NCBI GenBank assembly: GCA_019114345.1
Contig: DXFS01000026.1
Coordinates: 1-54,894, forward strand
Length of the DNA stretch: 54,894 nucleotides
Direction of reading: 5' to 3'
Source of the DNA: Candidatus Agathobaculum pullistercoris
GTDB taxonomy: Bacteria; Bacillota; Clostridia; Oscillospirales; Butyricicoccaceae
The notes beneath the pieces are model-generated. The model saw only the letters and a program-made list of their open reading frames with translations. It had not been told where the DNA came from and did not search any database. How positions within the stretch are numbered: the first letter of the stretch is position 1; the number at the start of each line of letters is the position of its first letter. This document shows, piece after piece, positions 45,041-53,664 of the stretch. The position numbers and the translations under genes are program-made.

Positions 45041-46056
45041 ACGGATACCTCCTGTGTCGCCTTGATGAACTGCTGGAGCTTTTCATATGCCGCACCGCTG
45101 TCGATCAGCTCCGCTGCCTTTTGGATGCCGTCCACGAGCTGGATACCGTCAATGCCAAGGTACAGCGCGATACCAGCATTGAGCAGGATCTCATCACGTT
45201 TGGCGCCCCTCTCCTTGCCTGAAAGCACGTCACGCGTGATCTGCGCGTTCTCCTTCGGCGAGCCGCCGCGCAGGTCGTCCACCTTACAGGACGACAGGCC
45301 AAGATCGGACGGTGTAAACGAATACGGCGTCAGCTCGCCGAAGCGGATCTCGCACACCTTATTTTCGCCCAGCAGGCTGGCCTCGTCCATCCCCCCGCCG
45401 CAGACCACCATGCCGCGCGTCACGCCAAGGTTGGAGAGCACCTGCGCCATCGGCATGACCAGCTTTTCATCGTACACGCCGAGCAGCTGCATGGTCGCGC
45501 GCGCCGGGTTGGACAGCGGGCCGAGCACGTTGAACAGCGTGCGCTCGCGCATGCCCTTGCGCACGGGGGCGACGTTTTTCATCGACTTGTGGTAGCCCTG
45601 CGCAAACAGGAAGCAGATGCCCGTGTCCGCGAGCACCTTCTCGTTCTGCTCCGGGGAGAGGTCGAGCGCCGCGCCCAGCGCTTCGAGCACGTCCGCCGCG
45701 CCCGACTTGGACGATACCGATCGGTTGCCGTGCTTGGCGATCGGCACGCCGCCCGCCGCCGCGACAAGGGCCGCGGTCGTCGAGATATTGAACGAGCCGA
45801 CCTCGTCGCCTCCCGTGCCGACGATATCCATTACCGCGCCCTTCGGCTCGATGTGCGCGCCCTTTTCGCGCATGACCTCGGCGCACGCTGTAATTTCCGT
45901 GATGGTCTCGCCCTTCATGCGCAGCGCGGTGAGCAGCGTCGCCATTTCAATATCGGTCGCCGTGCCGTCCATCATTTCCTGCATGGTGGCGCGTGCGGTA
46001 TCATAGTCCAGATCGTTTCCGTTGATAACGGTGTGGATCGCCTGCTGTATCATCAT
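45037..46056 (-). CDS. trpD: Anthranilate phosphoribosyltransferase
   Basis: A 339-residue enzyme joining anthranilate with PRPP. The PRPP loop DIVGTGGDEVGSFNIST and the anthranilate-site KHGNRSVSSKSGAADVLEALG are intact. Two ATGs in a row follow GAGGAGGT. It is separate from trpG, 18 bases after the trpG stop. Confidence 0.97.
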   Translation of the reverse strand: MMIQQAIHTVINGNDLDYDTARATMQEMMDGTATDIEMATLLTALRMKGETITEITACAEVMREKGAHIEPKGAVMDIVGTGGDEVGSFNISTTAALVAAAGGVPIAKHGNRSVSSKSGAADVLEALGAALDLSPEQNEKVLADTGICFLFAQGYHKSMKNVAPVRKGMRERTLFNVLGPLSNPARATMQLLGVYDEKLVMPMAQVLSNLGVTRGMVVCGGGMDEASLLGENKVCEIRFGELTPYSFTPSDLGLSSCKVDDLRGGSPKENAQITRDVLSGKERGAKRDEILLNAGIALYLGIDGIQLVDGIQKAAELIDSGAAYEKLQQFIKATQEVSV

Positions 46057-46074
46057 GATTTACCTCCTCAAAAT

Positions 46075-46644
46075 TCAGTGGATGGATAAAAAGTTCTGCA
46101 TGATTAAATCACCCTGCGGGGTCAGAATCGACTCCGGATGGAACTGCACGCCATAGATCGGCTTTTCCTGGTGCCGCACGGCCATGATCTCGCCGTTTTC
46201 ATCCCGCGCGGTGACTGCAAGGCAGTCCGGCAGGCTGTCAGGCTCCGCCACCAGCGAGTGGTACCGTGCGACCAGCACCTTGTGCGCCAGCCCCTGAAAC
46301 AACGACTCGGCTGTATCGATCTCGACCATGCTCTGTTTGCCGTGCATCAGCCGTTTTGCGTGCACGATCTGTCCGCCAAATGCCTCGCAGACCGCTTGGT
46401 GCCCCAGGCAAACGCCCAAAACCGGGATGCGGCCGCCGAGCTGCAAAATCACATCCTCACAGACGCCCGCGTCTTTCGGGTATCCCGGGCCGGGCGACAA
46501 AATGATGTGCGAGGGATTCAGCCCCTCGATCTCCCCCACCGTAACCGCGTCGTTCCGCACGACCCGGATGTCCGGCTGGATCGCTGCGGCCTGCTGGTAC
46601 AGGTTGTAGGAAAAGGAATCATAATTGTCGATCAGAAGTATCAT
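46075..46644 (-). CDS. trpG: Anthranilate synthase component II (glutamine amidotransferase)
   Basis: A 189-residue class I amidotransferase. The catalytic Cys is in GVCLGHQAV and the His-Glu pair in VQFHPESILT. It supplies ammonia to TrpE. The start overlaps the trpE stop by one base (TGATG). In some Firmicutes the same subunit also serves folate (PabA); no pab genes are seen here. Confidence 0.97.
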   Translation of the reverse strand: MILLIDNYDSFSYNLYQQAAAIQPDIRVVRNDAVTVGEIEGLNPSHIILSPGPGYPKDAGVCEDVILQLGGRIPVLGVCLGHQAVCEAFGGQIVHAKRLMHGKQSMVEIDTAESLFQGLAHKVLVARYHSLVAEPDSLPDCLAVTARDENGEIMAVRHQEKPIYGVQFHPESILTPQGDLIMQNFLSIH

Positions 46645-48101
46645 CAGCCGTCCACCTCCGCTGCGCGCTCGATCGCGTTTATCACCGCACGCGCCTTGTT
46701 TGCACTTTCCAGATATTCGTTCTCCGGTACGGAGTCCGCCACAATGCCGCCGCCCGCCTGCACCGTGACCACTCCGTTTTTCCTGGCCGCCATGCGGATC
46801 GCGATGCAGGTGTCCATGTTGCCCGCAAAGTCCAGATATCCGAGCGCGCCGCCGTACACGCCGCGCGGCTCGTGCTCCAGCTCCTCGATGATCTCGCAGG
46901 CGCGGATCTTGGGCGCGCCGGACAGCGTGCCCGCAGGCAGTACAGACGCGAGCGCGTCGAGCGCATCGCAGCCGTCCGCAAGGTCGCCCTCGACCTGCGA
47001 GCAGATGTGCATGATCTTGGAGTACCGGTGGATCATCATGTATTCGGTCACCTCAACCGAGCCGATTCGAGATACCCGCCCGAGATCGTTCCGCCCGAGG
47101 TCGACCAGCATGTTGTGCTCGGAAAGCTCCTTCTCGTCCGCGAGCAGCTCGCGCTCGAGCGCCTTGTCCTCGGCCGGTGTCGCGCCGCGCGGGCGGGAGC
47201 CTGCGACCGGGAAGGTGGTCAGGCGGCCGTCCTGCAGCCGCACCAGCGTTTCGGGGGAGGAGCACATGATCTCATCCCCGTCAATGGACAGGAACACCAT
47301 GTAGGGCGACGGGTTGGTGGTACGCAGCACGCGGTAGGCCGGGAGCAGGCTGCCCGCATAGGGGCTTACAAACCGCCGCGACTGCACCGCCTGAAAGATA
47401 TCGCCGTCAAAGATATACTCCCGCGTTTTGTTCACGATCTCCGTGTACTGCGCCTCGGTCACGTTGCAGGTAAACCGCGGCTGCTCTGTGACCTGCTGTG
47501 GCGGGAGCGGGCTCTGGTCGTTCACCAGCGCTGCCATGCTTTCCAGTTCGGCGCAGGCTCTGCCGTAGTTTTCCATCACGCTGTCCGTACGCATGTTGAC
47601 GATCAGCACGATTTTCTGTCGGAAGTGATCGTAAGCAATCACCTTATCGAACAGCAGCAGATCGAAATCATCCCAATCCCCGCGCTTGATGCTAAGGCGC
47701 GGCTCGGCGTAACCCAGCATCGCATAAGCGAAGTATCCGACGAACCCGCCGGTAAACGGCGGCAGTCCCTCGATGCGCGGCGCGCGGTATCCGGCCAGCA
47801 CCTCGCGCAGTACGTCAAGCGGTTTATCCGTCTGTACGGTGCGGTTTTGCACGCCCTCGAATTTGACCGTACCGTTTTTGCAGGTTGCGCGCAAGATCGG
47901 GTCATAGCCGAGAAAGGAATACCGCGCCCACTTCTCGCCGCCCTCCACGCTTTCGAGCAGGAAGAACCGTTTCGACCGCGCCTGCAGCCGCCGCAGCAGG
48001 GCGATCGGCGTGGTCATATCCGCGTAAATCTCGCGGCACACCGGAATGGTCGAATATTCCGCCGCGAGTTTTACAATTTCATCACAGCCTGGGGTTATCA
48101 T
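46644..48101 (-). CDS. trpE: Anthranilate synthase component I
   Basis: A 485-residue chorismate-utilising enzyme: N-terminal LLESVEGGEKWARYSFLG (the LLES feedback site for tryptophan) and the catalytic domain with FQAVQSRRF, GSRPRGATP, ELLADEKELSEHNMLVDLGRND and PAGTLSGAPK. Start at 48101 with GGAGGG upstream; an upstream in-frame frame extends into the leader RNA. First gene of trpEGDCFBA and immediately after the T-box leader. Confidence 0.97.
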   Translation of the reverse strand: MITPGCDEIVKLAAEYSTIPVCREIYADMTTPIALLRRLQARSKRFFLLESVEGGEKWARYSFLGYDPILRATCKNGTVKFEGVQNRTVQTDKPLDVLREVLAGYRAPRIEGLPPFTGGFVGYFAYAMLGYAEPRLSIKRGDWDDFDLLLFDKVIAYDHFRQKIVLIVNMRTDSVMENYGRACAELESMAALVNDQSPLPPQQVTEQPRFTCNVTEAQYTEIVNKTREYIFDGDIFQAVQSRRFVSPYAGSLLPAYRVLRTTNPSPYMVFLSIDGDEIMCSSPETLVRLQDGRLTTFPVAGSRPRGATPAEDKALERELLADEKELSEHNMLVDLGRNDLGRVSRIGSVEVTEYMMIHRYSKIMHICSQVEGDLADGCDALDALASVLPAGTLSGAPKIRACEIIEELEHEPRGVYGGALGYLDFAGNMDTCIAIRMAARKNGVVTVQAGGGIVADSVPENEYLESANKARAVINAIERAAEVDG

Positions 48102-48144
48102 GTTATTGCCCTCCGTTTTCGTCTGGTTTTGCGCATCGGGCAAC

Positions 48145-48440
48145 AAAAAAAGCCTTTGTCCTCACGATGCAGCCATGCATCATGGGACAAAAGCCAAAGC
48201 TTCTGCGGTGCCACCCAAATTGGCGCAGATATGCGCCCGCTCAGCAGCGCGCCAACACGCGCCCTCCCCTGGTAACGGCGGGATACCCGTCAGCCATACT
48301 CTCCGGAATGCCGGATTTCAGGCCGCCCTCACAAGTCCATTCAGAAACGTCCTTCGCTGCCGCCCTCGCACCATTGGGCAGCTCTCTGGGAGCGCGGTTT
48401 CGCTCTTACTTACTCTTGCTCTGCGGTTTGTTTTATACTG
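48145..48440 (-). promoter_or_regulatory. Tryptophan T-box riboswitch leader
   Basis: The transcript from about 48440 has the T-box features in order. Stem I has the specifier region GAGTA-UGG, with the Trp codon UGG at 48294-48296, followed by ACGGG and CCGTTA. The conserved antiterminator T-box TGGGTGGCACCGCAG is at 48203-48217. The competing terminator, GCTTTTGTCC / GGACAAAGGC then seven T, is at 48145-48194. Uncharged tRNA-Trp would pair with UGG and the T-box bulge to allow trp expression. About 45 bases to the trpE start. Confidence 0.93.
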
Positions 48441-48446
48441 TTACAC

Positions 48447-48475
48447 AGTATATGCCCAGTATGATAATTTGTCAA
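48447..48475 (-). promoter_or_regulatory. trp operon promoter
   Basis: Minus-strand TTGACA (48470-48475), 17-base spacer, TATACT (48447-48452), just before the T-box leader. Confidence 0.85.
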
Positions 48476-48542
48476 GTTATTTCTTTCCGTTTTTTTCTTA
48501 TCTCAATAAAATATCAAGGAGGGCGGCTCTGCCGCTCCCCCT

Positions 48543-48716
48543 TTATTCTTCCCCCTTTTTACTCTTGCGGCGTTTGCGCACCGCTTCGGTCAGCAGGTAT
48601 TCGATCTGCCCGTTGACTGAGCGGAACTCATCCTCCGCCCAGCGCGCCAACTCCTCATACAGGGAGGCGGACAGCCGCAGCGGCACCTGCTTTTTCGCTT
48701 TTTCCTTGTCCGCCAC
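48543..48716 (-). CDS. Ribbon-helix-helix (Arc/MetJ-like) protein
   Basis: A 57-residue protein starting GTG ([10 protein letters not shown]) after [29 protein letters not shown] is the beta strand and first helix of the RHH fold, [20 protein letters not shown] the second helix. DNA binding as a dimer is expected. It follows the SPFH gene and a mini-protein gene, and is the likely repressor of that operon through the palindrome at 49968. Confidence 0.85.
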   Translation of the reverse strand: MADKEKAKKQVPLRLSASLYEELARWAEDEFRSVNGQIEYLLTEAVRKRRKSKKGEE

Positions 48717-48808
48717 GGTGTTTCCTCCTTTTGATCCTGATATCCGGCAAAACGGCAACTTGTACCGCCTTGCCCCATCCGGATTCTTTTATCCCATGTA
48801 ACCGGCCG

Positions 48809-48907
48809 TCAGATCACGCCAGCCAAATGGCTGATCCCCACCAGCGCAAGCACCGGCGGGATCAGCTGCGCGGCGCACACGGCGAGCCGTTGTAAACGCT
48901 TTCGCAT
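48809..48907 (-). CDS. 32-residue hydrophobic mini-protein
   Basis: A small frame MRKRLQRLAVCAAQLIPPV and so on, 32 residues, ending HLAGVI. It has a basic N-terminus (RKRLQR) and a single hydrophobic stretch (about residues 9-28), consistent with a membrane mini-protein. AGAGGG lies 6 bases before the ATG. It sits 15 bases after the SPFH stop and before the RHH gene. No homology can be judged from sequence alone. Confidence 0.6.
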   Translation of the reverse strand: MRKRLQRLAVCAAQLIPPVLALVGISHLAGVI

Positions 48908-48922
48908 ATTCTTCCCTCTATT

Positions 48923-49948
48923 TTAATAGATCGAGCCGCTGTTGACAACCGGCTGTGTATCCTTATTTGCACACAGTACGACCATCAGGTTGGAAACCAT
49001 CTGCGCTTTGCGCTCGTCGTCCAGCTCAACGACCTGCTTGCGGCTCAGCTCGTCGAGCGCGAGCTCGACCATACCCACCGCGCCCTCGACGATCATCTTG
49101 CGCGCGTCCACAACTGCGCTCGCCTGCTGGCGCTGGAGCATAGCTGCCGCGATCTCAGGAGCATAGGCCAGCGTGGTAATGCGCGCTTCCTCGATCTTGA
49201 GTCCAGCGCAGTCCACGCGCTTCTGGATCTCCTCCGCAAGCACGGCCGCGATCTCCTGCGACGAGCCGCGCAGGCTCTTTTCGTCCCCGCCGTCGGACAC
49301 GTCGTACGGATACAGGCGCACGGTGTTGCGCAGCGCCGCATCCGACTGGATGGACAGGAATTCCTGGTAATTGTCCACCGCGAACACCGCCTTGGCGGTG
49401 TCCTCGATGTGCCAGATGACCGCGATTCCAATGATGATCGGGTTGCCGAGCTGGTCGTTGATCTTCTGCTTGTCATTGTTGAGCGTCATGGTCTTGAGAG
49501 ACAGGCGCTTGCCGTGCGGCTGGCCGGTCGTGATGCGACCGGAGGACAGCTTGCCTGCCTTAAGCGCTTCGTTCGCTTCCTCCGCTGCCTTGGCAATCGC
49601 GGATTCCGCCGCGGGGTTGACCGCCGTGCAGAACGGATTGACGAAGAAGATACCCTCGCCCTTGAGCGTGCCGACGTACTTGCCGAACAGCGTCAGCACG
49701 AGCGCCTCGTTCGGGCGCAGCACCTTGATGCCCGCGAACAGCAGCCAGCACGGCAGGCACCAGTAGAGGATGCACACCGCAAGCAGCGCGATCATACCGG
49801 CGCTGCTGCCGTGCGCGGCGAGCTGCATGGCGCTGTATACGATACCTGCTACCGTTGCAAACATCAGCACAATATTGATCAGCAACACAGCCAGCCCGTT
49901 CGGGGCATGCAGTGTTTTCTCCTGATACTCCACTTGCTTTTCATCCAT
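48923..49948 (-). CDS. SPFH/Band-7 domain membrane protein
   Basis: A 341-residue protein with two N-terminal membrane helices (about residues 19-42 and 50-72) and a Band 7/SPFH domain starting [22 protein letters not shown]. Unusual is a Lys/Asn/Gln-rich inserted stretch before [28 protein letters not shown] coiled-coil C-terminal part ([25 protein letters not shown]) follows. Related to stomatin/HflK-like proteins that organise membrane complexes. It is co-oriented with the mini-protein and RHH genes behind a palindromic promoter. Confidence 0.9.
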   Translation of the reverse strand: MDEKQVEYQEKTLHAPNGLAVLLINIVLMFATVAGIVYSAMQLAAHGSSAGMIALLAVCILYWCLPCWLLFAGIKVLRPNEALVLTLFGKYVGTLKGEGIFFVNPFCTAVNPAAESAIAKAAEEANEALKAGKLSSGRITTGQPHGKRLSLKTMTLNNDKQKINDQLGNPIIIGIAVIWHIEDTAKAVFAVDNYQEFLSIQSDAALRNTVRLYPYDVSDGGDEKSLRGSSQEIAAVLAEEIQKRVDCAGLKIEEARITTLAYAPEIAAAMLQRQQASAVVDARKMIVEGAVGMVELALDELSRKQVVELDDERKAQMVSNLMVVLCANKDTQPVVNSGSIY

Positions 49949-49967
49949 GTAAGTTCCCTCACAATCA

Positions 49968-50015
49968 TATCAATTTGATATCACAATAATACACCCGGCC
50001 ACCTGCCCTGTCAAC
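49968..50015 (-). promoter_or_regulatory. SPFH operon promoter with palindromic operator
   Basis: Minus-strand TTGACA (50010-50015), 17-base spacer, TATTAT (49987-49992). Just downstream is a 15-bp palindrome ATATCAA-T-TTGATAT on the plus strand (49968-49982), between -10 and the ribosome site. A dimeric DNA-binding protein bound there would block transcription. Confidence 0.75.
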
Positions 50016-50043
50016 AGGGATTTGGCGCAAAGGGCAAAAGAAA

Positions 50044-50063
50044 AGCGCCCCGGAGGGGGCGCT
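50044..50063 (-). terminator. Minus-strand terminator
   Basis: Perfect stem AGCGCCCC / GGGGCGCT, loop GGAG, with TTTTCTTTT following on the minus strand; ahead of the SPFH promoter. Confidence 0.75.
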
Positions 50064-50479
50064 GCGCGCGGCGGGCCATCCGCCGTTCATATCCAGTAGA
50101 AGCGCGCAATGCGCGGCCGTTTGCCCGCTGGACGCGGGTTTCACAAATGCTTGTGCTTAACTGCATATTCACGGCTATGCGCTGCAGGCACACAAGAGGA
50201 GGGGGAACCAAGGTTCCCCCTGCCTCTTGCGAATCACCACCCCCTCCTTCAGGGCGCGCTGCACGCGCAAAAGTAAGTCCCTCTTTCCACCTGCCGCCCG
50301 GCTGCCCCAAAGGGTAAGCGAAACGGGTGCCACCCCAAGGGAGCGGGCGCAATGCGCGCCCCTACAAGACAGGGTGGCAACCGCCCTTCTTGTTACTTAG
50401 GGACAAATGGGCGGCGGGAAGTCTGCCGTTACGCACCTTGCGCGCGAAGCGCGCCCTAAAGGGAAAGTGGGTGATTGAC
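50064..50479. repeat. Repeat-rich gene-free region
   Basis: Dense short inverted repeats and no supported gene. The most obvious is a long stem at 50193-50229 (CAAGAGG-A-GGGGGAACC paired to GGTTCCCCC-TG-CCTCTTG), then stems near GGGCGCAATGCGCGCCC (50347-50363) and others. The motif with CGCAATGCG and CCCCTACAA is of a type often dispersed in GC-rich Clostridia. Confidence 0.65.
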
Positions 50480-50514
50480 AAGAGGGAGGAAACCGGATGG
50501 GTTTCCTCCCTCTT
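50480..50514. terminator. Hairpin terminator
   Basis: Perfect 15-bp stem AAGAGGGAGGAAACC / GGTTTCCTCCCTCTT with a 5-base loop, 65 bases downstream of gluQRS. Confidence 0.7.
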
Positions 50515-50578
50515 GCCCGCAGTGCGGCCGCGCAGGCCGCGAATACACAGTTAAGAATCAGCATTTGTTAACCCCGCG

Positions 50579-51505
50579 TCAGCGCTCCTTCCGGAACACA
50601 TCCGGCAAAAACAGGTCGTGCCGCGGGATCCTGTCCCACGCAAAGCCGGACACCAGTTCACGCGCGGCAAGCGGCTCCGGGCGGTCAAGCAGCCCCGCGG
50701 CGCAGGCCAGCGCGCCGATCACCTGCCCGGAGGTGAACCGCTGCCGCAGCAGGCCGAGGTCGAGGTCCTCATCCCGCTTGGACAGGCGGCGGCCGTCGTG
50801 GTCGCACAGCAACGGGATATGCACGAACGCAGGCGGCGCAAAGCCGAACAGCCGGTGCAGCCAGATCTGCCGCGGTGTGGAGGAGATCAGGTCCGCGCCG
50901 CGCACCACCTCGGTCACGCCGGAGATCGCGTCGTCCACCACGACCGCGAGCTGGTAGGCAAACACCCCGTCCGACCGGCGGATGATGAAATCCCCGCACT
51001 CGCGCGCGAGGTTTTCGCTGTACGCGCCGAACACCCCGTCCGTGAAGCGGACCTCCTCATCCGGCACGCGCACGCGCGTCGCCGGGGAGCGCGTTTTGCG
51101 CTTCTCCGCAACCTGCTCGGACGTCAGATCGCGACAGGTGCCCGCGTAGACCACGCGGCCGTCCGACAGGTGCGGCGCGGAAGCCGCGTGCAGCGCCGCA
51201 CGCGAGCAGAAGCAGGGATACAGCAGCCCCTTTTCCCGCAGGATGGCTTCATATTTCTCGTAAACCGCCGTGCGCTCGGACTGATACAGGATCTCCCCGT
51301 CCCAGTCCAGCCCCAGCCAGCGCAGGTCGTCGAGGATCAGCTCCGCATAGCTGCGCGGGCAGCGCAGGGTATCCAGATCCTCGATCCGCAGCAGGTACTC
51401 CCCGCCCTCATGCCGCGCGCTCAGCCACGCCAGCAGCGCGCACAGCACGTTGCCGAGGTGCATCCGCCCGCTCGGGCTGGGCGCAAAGCGTCCGATGGTC
51501 TGCAT
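50579..51505 (-). CDS. gluQRS: Glutamyl-queuosine tRNA(Asp) synthetase
   Basis: A 308-residue truncated glutamyl-tRNA synthetase homologue that attaches glutamate to the queuosine base of tRNA-Asp. The HIGH-like motif is PSPSGRMHLGN, a zinc-binding CFC and C (YAGTC) pattern is present, and the KMSKS-like motif is LSKRDEDLDL. There is no anticodon-binding domain, which distinguishes it from GltX. It is monocistronic; no other queuosine gene is seen. Confidence 0.95.
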   Translation of the reverse strand: MQTIGRFAPSPSGRMHLGNVLCALLAWLSARHEGGEYLLRIEDLDTLRCPRSYAELILDDLRWLGLDWDGEILYQSERTAVYEKYEAILREKGLLYPCFCSRAALHAASAPHLSDGRVVYAGTCRDLTSEQVAEKRKTRSPATRVRVPDEEVRFTDGVFGAYSENLARECGDFIIRRSDGVFAYQLAVVVDDAISGVTEVVRGADLISSTPRQIWLHRLFGFAPPAFVHIPLLCDHDGRRLSKRDEDLDLGLLRQRFTSGQVIGALACAAGLLDRPEPLAARELVSGFAWDRIPRHDLFLPDVFRKER

Positions 51506-51612
51506 GTTTCTTCCTCCTTTTCGTCCCTCTATCTTACCATAAGCGGACAGGGCTATGCAACCGCCCCTTTTTCCTGTATAATGGTTTCAATCTATCATGA
51601 GGTGAGACAGAG

Positions 51613-52809
51613 ATGAAAAAACGGATCACAGCACTGCTCCTGATGCTGCTCTGCCTGTGCGGTACTGCTGCCTGCGGGCAGGATAGCGCCAGCGAAACGG
51701 AAAGCGCCTCCGCCCCGGCCGGACAGCAGGACGCTGCAACGCAGGACAGCAATCCCTTCTCTGAGGACGCGTCCGAGCCTGTCGAGGAGGACAACACGGC
51801 TGCAGCCAAATTGTATGTCAACAACCTGCCGCTCGAGGCGCAGGTGGCGCAGATGTTCTTTGCTCGCTGCCCGGAGTTGGATGCGGCAGCGCTCGCCGGG
51901 GAATACAGCATCGGCGGCTACATCCTGTTCGGCCGCGATTTTGAAAGCCAGACCCCGGACAGTGTCACTGACACCATCCAGTCCTATCAGGACGTGGCTG
52001 CGACCCCCATGCTGATCGGCGTGGACGAGGAAGGCGGCACGGTCGTGCGCATCAGTTCCAACCCGAATTTCCGCGCCGTTCCCTTCCACTCGCCGCAGTC
52101 ACTGTATAATGAGGGCGGGTTCGACCTGATCACCAGCGACACCAAGGAGAAGGACGAGTTGCTCGCGTCCATTGGTGTGAACGTCAACTTTGCACCTGTG
52201 TGCGACGTATCCACCGACCCGAACGACTTTATCAACGCCCGCGCCTTCGGTCAGGACGCGGCGCAGACCAGCGAATATGTGCGCACGGTGGTCGCGCAGA
52301 TGCTGGCGGACAACACCGGCATGGTGCTCAAGCACTTCCCGGGCTACGGCAGCAACGTGGATACCCACACCGGCATCGCCATCGACGAGCGCCCGATCGA
52401 GACGTTCCGCGAAAGCGACTTCCTGCCGTTTGAAGCGGGTATCGATGCAGGGGCGCAGTCCATTCTGGTCAGCCACAACATCGTCCAGTGCATGGACGGC
52501 GAGCTTCCCGCGTCGCTCTCCCCTGCAGTGCACGACATTCTGCGGGACGAACTCGGCTTTGACGGCGTCATCATGACCGACGACCTGATCATGGAAGCCA
52601 TCACCGACTACACCGGCGGCGAAAACGCGGCCGTGCTCGCCGTGCAGGCGGGCAACGACATGCTGGTATCCTCGGACTTTGTGACCCAGTACAATGCCGT
52701 GCTTACTGCCGTGCAGGACGGCACGATCAGCGAAGGCCGCATCCGCGAGTCTGCGATCCGCGTCATCCGCTGGAAGATGGATCTCGGGCTGATGGAAGCG
52801 GCAAGATAA
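51613..52809 (+). CDS. nagZ: GH3-family beta-N-acetylhexosaminidase lipoprotein
   Basis: A 398-residue lipoprotein. Lipobox LCGTAAC is followed by an acidic Ser/Glu linker (about residues 22-62). The GH3 barrel has LIGVDEEGGTVVRIS, the His-containing KHFPGYGSNVDTHTG of the NagZ subgroup, and the nucleophile region VIMTDDLIMEAI. The intact His and Asp pair indicates cleavage of GlcNAc from muropeptides during wall turnover. The -10 TATAAT (51577) lies upstream. Confidence 0.93.
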   Translation: MKKRITALLLMLLCLCGTAACGQDSASETESASAPAGQQDAATQDSNPFSEDASEPVEEDNTAAAKLYVNNLPLEAQVAQMFFARCPELDAAALAGEYSIGGYILFGRDFESQTPDSVTDTIQSYQDVAATPMLIGVDEEGGTVVRISSNPNFRAVPFHSPQSLYNEGGFDLITSDTKEKDELLASIGVNVNFAPVCDVSTDPNDFINARAFGQDAAQTSEYVRTVVAQMLADNTGMVLKHFPGYGSNVDTHTGIAIDERPIETFRESDFLPFEAGIDAGAQSILVSHNIVQCMDGELPASLSPAVHDILRDELGFDGVIMTDDLIMEAITDYTGGENAAVLAVQAGNDMLVSSDFVTQYNAVLTAVQDGTISEGRIRESAIRVIRWKMDLGLMEAAR

Positions 52810-52971
52810 AGGCAATACCGCATGATTTGACAAGAGCGATTTGCGAGAATATTTTGCGTTCGGATGCGGCGCGTTTTCGCAGCAATACTGGATATATTGC
52901 AAGAAAGCGTAACAAAATCCGGGGGCAAAATTTTCGCAAAGCGCCGCAGGCACAATTGTGCGGTATTGCCT
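52810..52971. mobile_element. Miniature inverted-repeat element (MITE), 162 bp
   Basis: Exact terminal inverted repeats AGGCAATACCGCA (52810-52822) and TGCGGTATTGCCT (52959-52971). The match continues imperfectly for about 50 bases on each side. No open frame is present. It starts directly after the TAA of the GH3 gene, so insertion did not damage the coding sequence. No clear target duplication is visible. The parent transposase is not in the window. Confidence 0.78.
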
Positions 52972-52975
52972 GAAG

Positions 52976-53001
52976 AAAAATCTCCCGCAAGGGGGATTTT
53001 T
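52976..53001 (+). terminator. Terminator
   Basis: AAAAATCTCCC / GGGGGATTTTT stem, loop GCAA, then TTTT. It follows the MITE and now ends the GH3 gene transcript. Confidence 0.85.
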
Positions 53002-53103
53002 TTGTAGCACCATGCAACCAAACCGGGATATCCGCCGTATCTGATAGTGAAAGGGAACATCCGGTGCTGCATTTGCGGAACAGATGGAAGGGGGCGGCGC
53101 AGC

Positions 53104-53664
53104 ATGAATGATGGTAAACTGATCCGTGCGCTGAGGCGCGGCCAACGCGGCGCGCTCGACCGGGTGATCGCGGGGTACAGCGGTTACGCCGCGTCTGTCG
53201 CCCGCAGCGTACTGGGCAGCGCCGCTTCGCGGGAGGATCTGGAGGAAATCGTATCCGACGTGTTCGTCGCGCTTTGGCGTACCGCGGACCGCCTGGATGA
53301 AACCCGTCCGCTCAAAAGCTATCTGGCGGCGATCGCGCGCAATGCGGCCATTGACCGCCTGCGCAGGCAGCGGCCGGAGGAGCTGCTGCCCGCAGATGAT
53401 CTTCTGGCTGCCGACGACGCCGAGGGGCCGGAAGCGCAGGCGCTCCGCCGCGAGCAGGCCGAGACCCTGCGCCGCCTGCTGCTCGGGATGGCGGCGGACG
53501 ACCGTGAAATCTTCGTGCGGTTTTATTATTACCGACAGACCGTACGCGAGATCGCGTCGGTGATGGAAAGGAATGAATCAACCGTCAAGGCGCGGCTGGC
53601 CCGCGGACGCGCCAGACTGCGTGACAAGCTGACCAAGGAGGTGGATGGATATGCTGATCCCTGA
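53104..53664 (+). CDS. ECF-type RNA polymerase sigma factor
   Basis: A 186-residue sigma-70 factor: region 2 with SREDLEEIVSDVFVALWRTA and the LKSYLAAIARNAAIDRLRRQ helix, and region 4 with ADDREIFVRFYYYRQTVREI, then ASVMERNESTVKARLARGRARL. It belongs to the same plan as the factor at 17357, but it is more divergent in the linker. The start at 53104 has GGAAGGGGGC upstream; the open frame begins 57 bases earlier. Its stop overlaps the partner gene. Confidence 0.92.
   Translation: MNDGKLIRALRRGQRGALDRVIAGYSGYAASVARSVLGSAASREDLEEIVSDVFVALWRTADRLDETRPLKSYLAAIARNAAIDRLRRQRPEELLPADDLLAADDAEGPEAQALRREQAETLRRLLLGMAADDREIFVRFYYYRQTVREIASVMERNESTVKARLARGRARLRDKLTKEVDGYADP

Noticed and set aside
46872-48275. 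Long plus-strand frame of 467 codons opposite trpE.
   Set aside because: Antisense shadow of trpE and the T-box leader, with no ribosome site.
50327-50554. Plus-strand frame of 75 codons in the repeat region.
   Set aside because: It runs through several hairpins of the repeat island, has no ribosome site and looks like repeat sequence translated by chance.
53047-53103. GGGAAC upstream of the second sigma factor as an ECF -35 element.
   Set aside because: No CGTC-like -10 at a proper distance; the best spacing gives CGGA, too weak to call.
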